A stretch of 11,034 nt of DNA from Cyanobacteria bacterium UBA11370 (GTDB lineage: Bacteria; Cyanobacteriota; Cyanobacteriia; Cyanobacteriales; Coleofasciculaceae). The DNA is taken from NCBI GenBank assembly GCA_003486645.1, contig DNGI01000127.1, forward strand, positions 1-11,034, written 5' to 3'. Shown here in pieces: positions 6,650 through 11,034 of this stretch; the first letter of the stretch is position 1, and every line of letters begins with the position of its first letter. The notes under the pieces were generated by a model. It had not been told where the DNA came from. It worked only from the letters and a program-made list of their open reading frames with translations, and made no database searches. The position numbers and the translations under genes are program-made.

Positions 6650-7014
6650 TTGCAGGCAAGTTTGGTAATATCGGGGAGCTAATTTTTGAAATTGATTTAA
6701 TTGCGGCTGATGGAGAAAGATTATCTATAGATGTGTTATTAGATACAGGGTTTACGACAGGCTGGCTAGCCCTTGATAATCAAGATGTTGAAAGTTTAGA
6801 GTGGTCTAAGATTGAAAGTGAACGAGCAATGCAGATGGCGCGGGGAGAGGAGTTTTTTGATATATATGAAGGAAGAGTTTTAGTGGATGGACAGGAGTAT
6901 ATTATTCCGGTTTTAGCGGCTTCAGGAATTCCGGAATCTATATTGGGTTTACAGTGGTTGAAAATTTTGCCATTGGCGGTGAATTTTACGACTGGGGTGT
7001 TGACGTTGGGGTGA
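6646..7014 (+). CDS. small retropepsin-like (clan AA) aspartic protease, copy 2
   Basis: A 122-aa paralogue of the protease at 5892-6260, with Asp33-Thr34-Gly35 and Ile99-Leu100-Gly101 preserved. The start is placed at the ATG at 6646, not at the in-frame TTG at 6634, because it matches the first copy exactly and recreates the ATGA overlap with the upstream gene. Eighteen substitutions relative to copy 1 lie in residues 1-79 (among them Leu40 to Trp and a 26-29 cluster just before the catalytic loop); residues 80-122 are identical, and the corresponding 132 nt differ at only 4 synonymous sites. Since these enzymes dimerise, the two copies could form hetero- as well as homodimers; that is inference. 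Confidence 0.85.
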   Translation: MIAGKFGNIGELIFEIDLIAADGERLSIDVLLDTGFTTGWLALDNQDVESLEWSKIESERAMQMARGEEFFDIYEGRVLVDGQEYIIPVLAASGIPESILGLQWLKILPLAVNFTTGVLTLG

Positions 7015-7092
7015 AAAGGAAAGGGCGATCGATTGGAGAATCAGGTTAATAATTACTCCCTTTCCCTTATTTCCCGTAATGAAAAGTAGATT

Positions 7093-7497
7093 GTGTTTCC
7101 TTGGCAAGACTTAATTGATACCTACCGAGGCAACCCCTTATGGTTAAAATTAGTGGGTACAATGATTCAAGATTTATTCAATAGTAAAGTTTCTGATTAC
7201 TTCAACTATGATAAACTGATAGTCTGTGACGACTTACAAGCCATATTGCATCAGCAGTTTCAACGGTTATCCGAGTTAGAAGAACAAATCATGTCTTGTC
7301 TTGCTCATGCAGCAGAACCTTTGACCACTAATAAATTGCTAGACGAGATAAAAGTATCGCCTTCAGAATTATTCAGTGCCATGCAATCGTTAGGACGGCG
7401 TTCATTAATTGAAAAAGAACAACAGAACGAGCAAAGTATTTTTGCGATCGCACCTATAGTCAAAGAGTATGTAAAAAGATGCTTCCGGCAAAACTAG
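7093..7497 (+). pseudogene. remnant of an NB-ARC (STAND ATPase) protein
   Basis: A 134-codon frame (GTG at 7093, stop directly upstream at 7087-7089) that resembles only the ARC/winged-helix part of cyanobacterial NB-ARC proteins. YRGNPLWLKLVG (about 11-22) corresponds to the GxPLAL-type motif after the nucleotide-binding domain. QQFQRLSELEEQIMSCLA (about 54-71) and the winged-helix segment SLGRRSLIEK (about 104-113) through VKEYVKRCF follow the family pattern. The P-loop, Walker B, N-terminal effector domain and C-terminal WD40 or TPR repeats are all missing. The GTG has no ribosome binding site. The 3' end overlaps the next gene by 19 bp. It is most likely the surviving middle piece of a deleted STAND gene; a small expressed protein is not excluded. 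Confidence 0.65.
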
Positions 7498-8201
7498 CTG
7501 TGAATAGTTACAATTACGATATCTCCACTCCTATCCAAAATCTTACGCAGCGAGTCGTTTTTTGCGACTTTGACGGCACAATTACAGCCGTAGAAACGTT
7601 TGCCGGAATGTTAAAAGACTTTGCTCCCGAATTATCGGCTCAAGTGATGCCAGAATTATACGCGATGCGGCTAACATTGCGAGAGGGAGTCCGTCGAATG
7701 CTGGAATCAATTCCCTCAACACGTTATCCCGAAATCCTCGCCTATGCTCAGTCTAAACCTACTCGTCCGGGGTTAGAGGAATTACTCGACTTTTTGGATG
7801 AAAAGGGTGTTCCGTTTATTATCATTTCCGGGGGTTTGCGCGGTATGGTAGAAACGGTATTGAGTCAGGCGGGTAAGTCGGGAAATTCGTTATTAGAACG
7901 AGTTGCTGCAATTTATGCGGTAGATATTGATCCCACGGGTGATTTTTTGCGGGTGTTATCTCAATTTGAGGGAGAAACAGAACTCGTTTCTAAGGTAGAG
8001 GTGATGACACAACATCCGGCGGAAGAACAGATTGGAATTGGAGATTCAGTAACAGATTTAAATATGGCTCTGGCAGTATCAGTTGTGTTTGCCCGCGATC
8101 GCCTCAGTCACTACTTAGATGAGCGTCAACACCTCTATATTCCCTGGAATGACTTTTTTGATATCCGCGAAACATTATCCCAACGGTGGCAAGATGTCTA
8201 A
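7479..8201 (+). CDS. mtnX: MtnX-like HAD-IB phosphatase
   Basis: A 240-aa cytoplasmic phosphatase of HAD subfamily IB. MtnX removes the phosphate from 2-hydroxy-3-keto-5-methylthiopentenyl-1-phosphate in the methionine salvage pathway, recycling methylthioadenosine from polyamine synthesis. All HAD motifs are present: motif I Asp30 and Asp32 (CDFDGTIT), motif II Ser117 (IIISGG), motif III Lys172 (VSKVEVM) and motif IV Asp189 and Asp193 (GIGDSVTD). The end (FARDRLSHYL through PWNDFFDIRETL) matches the MtnX pattern better than SerB. The ATG at 7479 overlaps the NB-ARC remnant; a GTG at 7500, three bases after the remnant's stop, is an alternative, and motif I starts only at residue 29. No other salvage gene is in view, so a related HAD substrate remains possible. 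Confidence 0.82.
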   Translation: MLPAKLAVNSYNYDISTPIQNLTQRVVFCDFDGTITAVETFAGMLKDFAPELSAQVMPELYAMRLTLREGVRRMLESIPSTRYPEILAYAQSKPTRPGLEELLDFLDEKGVPFIIISGGLRGMVETVLSQAGKSGNSLLERVAAIYAVDIDPTGDFLRVLSQFEGETELVSKVEVMTQHPAEEQIGIGDSVTDLNMALAVSVVFARDRLSHYLDERQHLYIPWNDFFDIRETLSQRWQDV

Positions 8202-8274
8202 TCTAAAGGGGGAGTGGGAGAGAAAAATAGATACTCTTCTTGTCACTTTTGTTCCCTTGTCTCCTGACCGACTC

Positions 8275-9249
8275 TTACTCTTCCACACGATAACCTAACT
8301 CCGTTAGACTGAGACGAGATTGCCGCCATTTAGGTAGAACTTTAACAAATAATTCTAGGTAAACCTTTCCAGCAATTAGCTTTTGGATTTGTTGACGGGC
8401 AGCAGAACCGATAGTTTTAAGCATACTGCCTTTTTTCCCGATTAAAATTCCTTTTTGAGAGTCCCGTTCAACGTGGATGGTAGCCAAAACGCGGGTAATT
8501 GTTGGTTCTTCCTCTACTAAATCAATGGTAATCGCAACAGAATGGGGAATTTCCTCATGAGTTAGCAGCAAGATTTGCTCTCGAATTAATTCTCCCATAA
8601 TGAACCGTTCGGGTTGGTCTGTTACTAAGTCTGGTGGATAATAATAAGGCCCTGGTTCTAATTGATTAATTAGCAGTTGTTGCAAAAGATCTAAACCGTC
8701 ACCTGTAACAGCCGAGAATTTTATCACTTGCCAGTTGTGGGGTGCTGCAAGTTGATGATAGCTTTCATCCACAAATTTCCCTTGGGGTTGTAAATCTGAT
8801 TTGTTAATGCCTAAGATGATAGGTGTCTGGCTGTTAGTTAACAACTCAACGATAAAGCGATCGCCTCCTCCTGCTTCTACTGATCCATCGACAACAAACA
8901 GCACCACATCCACAGATTCAATCGCTATTTTGGCATTTTGGACTAGTACTTTTCCCAGTTGATGATGAGGTTTATGGATTCCTGGCGTATCAACAAAAAT
9001 GATTTGGGTTTCGGGTGTGGTTAAAATACCTCGCAATCGATTACGTGTTGTTTGTGCTACAGGTGACGTAATGGCAATCTTTTGACCGATTAGTTGGTTC
9101 ATTAAGGTAGACTTACCAACATTAGGGCGACCTATGATACCAACAAAGCCAGATTTAAATCCGATGGGGGCTTTGGGAATCAGCGGTCCGCTGAGAATGT
9201 CTCCGGGGTTAGGATTTGGGATTAAGTTGATGTTATCTTCGTTTGACAT
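8275..9249 (-). CDS. era: GTPase Era, 30S ribosome assembly factor
   Basis: Era binds the 3' end of 16S rRNA and helps mature the small ribosomal subunit, linking it to growth. The 324-aa product has the full GTPase set: G1 GRPNVGKS (40-47), G2 with Thr67-Thr68 in the QTTRNR segment, G3 DTPG (87-90), G4 NKSD (149-152) and a G5-type FSAVTGDG. The C-terminal KH domain carries the RNA-binding GKKG loop (271-274), and the family ending KVLPKWRQSRLSLTELGY is present. It has about 33 extra N-terminal residues (Asn/Pro-rich) before the G domain compared with the roughly 300-aa E. coli protein, which is common in cyanobacteria. It is convergent with the mtnX-like gene (73-bp gap) and follows the CHAT gene on the same strand after 99 bp. 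Confidence 0.97.
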   Translation of the reverse strand: MSNEDNINLIPNPNPGDILSGPLIPKAPIGFKSGFVGIIGRPNVGKSTLMNQLIGQKIAITSPVAQTTRNRLRGILTTPETQIIFVDTPGIHKPHHQLGKVLVQNAKIAIESVDVVLFVVDGSVEAGGGDRFIVELLTNSQTPIILGINKSDLQPQGKFVDESYHQLAAPHNWQVIKFSAVTGDGLDLLQQLLINQLEPGPYYYPPDLVTDQPERFIMGELIREQILLLTHEEIPHSVAITIDLVEEEPTITRVLATIHVERDSQKGILIGKKGSMLKTIGSAARQQIQKLIAGKVYLELFVKVLPKWRQSRLSLTELGYRVEE

Positions 9250-9348
9250 GAGTTTCTATTAGGCAAGCGATCGCTAAATTCTCTGCTAGGATAAGTTTCA
9301 ACAGTTAGCTGTTATTTTACTTTTACCAGAGTGACAAAAGAGCGTTAC

Positions 9349-11034
9349 TTACCAAGGATTACCAACCAAGGTAAACGCTGCCCAGTAGTACGGATCGGAG
9401 AGGTTTGGACTTGTTGTCTGCGACAATTCTGGTGGTAAAGACACCTGCTTGTCAGAGTTATAGAGTTGATTATTAGCGATGCGAACATTGCCTCTAATCA
9501 TTGCCAATTGTGCCCGCCGTAATGCCTCACTCTTAATCGGCACTTGACTCAACTGACGGTAGAATTCTGTCGTTAGACCTAAAGCCCCTTGATCGCTGAC
9601 ATACCACAGGGTTGCTAGAGTTGAGTCAACTCCAGCTTGCAATGCAGAACCCGCAAATCCTAGTTCAGCTTGGGGATTACCCAATGCCGTTCGGCAAGCA
9701 CTTAAGACCAACAAATCCACTGGCGGATCGGATAATTGTAACTGAGCCAGCTCATTAAGACGAAGCTTGCTATTCCATAACTGAATATACGAATCTTCAG
9801 GACTACCCGGCTTAAATTCTGCATGAGTTGCTAAATGAACAATCCCAAATTGATGCTGGCTAAGTTGACTTCTTAAATTCTGTAGGGTAAAGCCCTCGTT
9901 GAGAAACGACTTCCCTTTCCAAAGCTGCTCCGTAATCGTTTCTAACTCCACAGGTACCCAAGGTAGAGGAGGTTGATCGGTAAATTTAGAGGCTCCCATC
10001 GCTAAAACTTGGAGAGGTCTAACATCTCTGTAACCCGGCTCGGTTAAGCTCAAACTTGGCACTAAACTAACGCTATACTGCTCAATTAAAAACCCTTTGC
10101 CATCGTGAAGTGCAGCTAAGGGTAGAGAACGCAACCCAGTATCCATCGCAAACACTAAACTCTGAATCTTTTGCGATTGTAAATCCGTTGATAAAGGTTC
10201 TATCAACCATTGGTAAAGTTGCTGCGCTGAAGAGAGATAGTTCGTAGAGTCTGTTTTTTGAGAATTACTTTTATTTGAGTTTGTTTTTTGGGGATTGCTG
10301 ATTGCTCGCTGGAATTCCTGAGTTAAGGCTACAACATTGGTACGATTCGCTCCTGCAATTCGTCGCCGAATGGTTGCCCCATCTGCGGTAATCATTAATA
10401 GTTCTAGCTCATCGTTAGCGGCTGTAGAGCAACTATTTGATGATTGAGATTGTTCAGAGCGAGAGTGACCAAACCGTCGGTCTATAGTAGGTGATACAGG
10501 TTGAGTCTGACATTGAGTTTCAGGTGATGTTAACGATGATGTGAAACTGATATAAATAATTGCTGTTTTTATCCCTGTTGCCTGCTCAATGTCCTGAATG
10601 CGATCGCGGGTATTTTGCTCATTGTAAGTTTTGGTGACGAGCGATCGCTGGAAATATTGCTCAAATTGTTTTGTAAATGTTTCTTCTAGCTGAGAAACTG
10701 GATCGTTTTCATCAGAATCTTGCTCCGATTCGGAATTAGAATCCTGTTGGTTTGAATGCTGCTGATTTGGCTCGGAATTAGGGGTTGGTTTAGTACCGTT
10801 ATCGTCAGGGTTGGTATCACCATCAGTAACACTACCGCCGCCATCTGTGCCATTGCCACCCGTTGTGGTACCGCTGCCACCATCTGTAGTAGTACCGTTA
10901 CCACCGTTAGTAGTTGAGCCGTTAGTCGTTGAACCACTGCCACCATCTGTAGTAGTACCGCTACCGCCGTCTGTAGTTGAGCCGTTAGTCGTTGAACCGC
11001 TACCGCCGTCTGTAGTTGAGCCGTTAGTGGTTGA
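9349..11034 (-). CDS. CHAT-domain (caspase-like) protein, 5' end outside the window
   Basis: CHAT domains are caspase-like cysteine proteases found in large cyanobacterial proteins. The catalytic pair is visible: His in IVHLATHAEF (codon 9823-9825) and Cys in LLVLSACRTALG (codon 9694-9696). The domain ends with the typical DPYYWAAFTLVGNPW. An ATG exists at 10395, but the frame is open for another 213 codons to the window edge without a stop, so at least 561 residues belong to this gene. Reading from the edge, there is a Gly/Ser/Thr/Asp/Asn repeat linker (about 63 residues), an acidic Asn/Gln-rich stretch, a helical segment (ETFTKQFEQYFQRSL and RDRIQDIEQATGIKTAIIYISF) and DELELLMITADG, a pattern that continues through the internal ATG as in homologues I recall. 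The helical and strand elements before 10395 are typical of the N-terminal half of CHAT domains. The substrate and true start are not visible. Confidence 0.9.
   Translation of the reverse strand, partial: STTNGSTTDGGSGSTTNGSTTDGGSGTTTDGGSGSTTNGSTTNGGNGTTTDGGSGTTTGGNGTDGGGSVTDGDTNPDDNGTKPTPNSEPNQQHSNQQDSNSESEQDSDENDPVSQLEETFTKQFEQYFQRSLVTKTYNEQNTRDRIQDIEQATGIKTAIIYISFTSSLTSPETQCQTQPVSPTIDRRFGHSRSEQSQSSNSCSTAANDELELLMITADGATIRRRIAGANRTNVVALTQEFQRAISNPQKTNSNKSNSQKTDSTNYLSSAQQLYQWLIEPLSTDLQSQKIQSLVFAMDTGLRSLPLAALHDGKGFLIEQYSVSLVPSLSLTEPGYRDVRPLQVLAMGASKFTDQPPLPWVPVELETITEQLWKGKSFLNEGFTLQNLRSQLSQHQFGIVHLATHAEFKPGSPEDSYIQLWNSKLRLNELAQLQLSDPPVDLLVLSACRTALGNPQAELGFAGSALQAGVDSTLATLWYVSDQGALGLTTEFYRQLSQVPIKSEALRRAQLAMIRGNVRIANNQLYNSDKQVSLPPELSQTTSPNLSDPYYWAAFTLVGNPW
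10846..11034 (-). repeat. in-frame 39/24-bp repeats coding a Ser/Thr/Gly/Asp linker
   Basis: Inside the CHAT gene, codons read from the edge as STTNGSTTDGGSG twice (39-bp units, 11034-10996 and 10995-10957), then TTTDGGSG, STTNGSTTNGGNG, TTTDGGSG and decaying versions to about 10846. Units are 39 and 24 bp, always multiples of three. The array continues off the right edge. It should form a flexible linker and is a probable site of length variation between strains. Confidence 0.88.

Larger units (their letters stand above)
6276..7025. repeat. tandem duplication, unit 2
   Basis: Second unit of the roughly 754-bp direct duplication. It starts at TAAGCATTAAAT, like unit 1, and detectable similarity fades at about 7025, just after the second protease stop (GTGAAAAGGAAAGGG against GTGAAGAGAAAAGGG). 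Promoter, both genes and the ATGA junction are all retained. Confidence 0.9.

Noticed and set aside
7015..7068. Inverted repeat AAAGGAAAGGG / CCCTTTCCCTT as a terminator
   Set aside because: Ten of 11 pairs, but the 32-nt loop and the absence of a T-run make it unconvincing, and simple purine/pyrimidine tracts are common here.
9295..9315. AACAG-TTAG-CTGTT hairpin between era and the CHAT gene
   Set aside because: A five-bp stem with no T-run on the minus strand is too weak to call a terminator.
10686..10946. 86-codon minus-strand frame
   Set aside because: An out-of-frame reading of the CHAT linker repeats, giving a low-complexity Val/Gln/Leu product.
1..11034. CRISPR array or tRNA genes
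   Set aside because: The tandem repeats have 7-9 bp or in-frame 24/39-bp periods without unique spacers, and no cloverleaf-like sequence was recognised.

Overview
The window looks like chromosomal DNA from a cyanobacterium, probably a filamentous one with a large, repeat-rich genome. The strongest direct sign is the octamer GCGATCGC (HIP1), which I count 14 times in 11 kb; by chance about one is expected per 65 kb. Intergenic DNA is full of heptamer-type tandem repeats, MITE-like elements and hairpins of kinds common in cyanobacteria. The gene content fits as well: a Uma2 protein, a CHAT protease and a membrane-tethered class III adenylate cyclase.

Layout. Positions 1-503 are non-coding, with a period-9 repeat and a 106-bp MITE-like element. 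504-2387 (+) encodes a membrane-bound sensor adenylate cyclase. An AAAATCY heptamer array separates it from a Uma2-family nuclease-like gene at 2614-3447 (+). 3448-3860 is a gene-free tract with a perfect 33-nt palindrome, a TGTTCCC-type repeat and a second copy of the first MITE-like element, whose right end appears to supply the ATG of murT (3861-5204, +). 5205-5577 is gene-free again, with a TTTTGAA array and an unrelated MITE-like element. Next is a tandem duplication, period 754 bp, of a two-gene cassette: a small basic protein of unknown function and a small retropepsin-like aspartic protease, joined by an ATGA overlap and preceded in both copies by an extended -10 promoter. A remnant of an NB-ARC (STAND) protein follows at 7093-7497 and overlaps an MtnX-like HAD phosphatase (7479-8201, +). 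On the minus strand lie era (8275-9249) and a CHAT-domain protein (9349 to beyond the right edge).

How they relate. The genes do not form one pathway. MurT (peptidoglycan amidation), Era (30S ribosome assembly) and the MtnX-like phosphatase (methionine salvage) are housekeeping functions. The cyclase gives cAMP signalling. Uma2, the duplicated cassette, the NB-ARC remnant and the CHAT protease are accessory. The gene-poor, repeat-rich stretches and the duplication suggest repeated insertion and rearrangement between conserved genes.

A point easily missed: the CHAT gene does not begin at the ATG at 10395. Its frame stays open through a Ser/Thr/Gly/Asp repeat linker to the window edge, so at least 561 residues are coded here and the true start lies outside. 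No tRNA, rRNA or CRISPR array was recognised.
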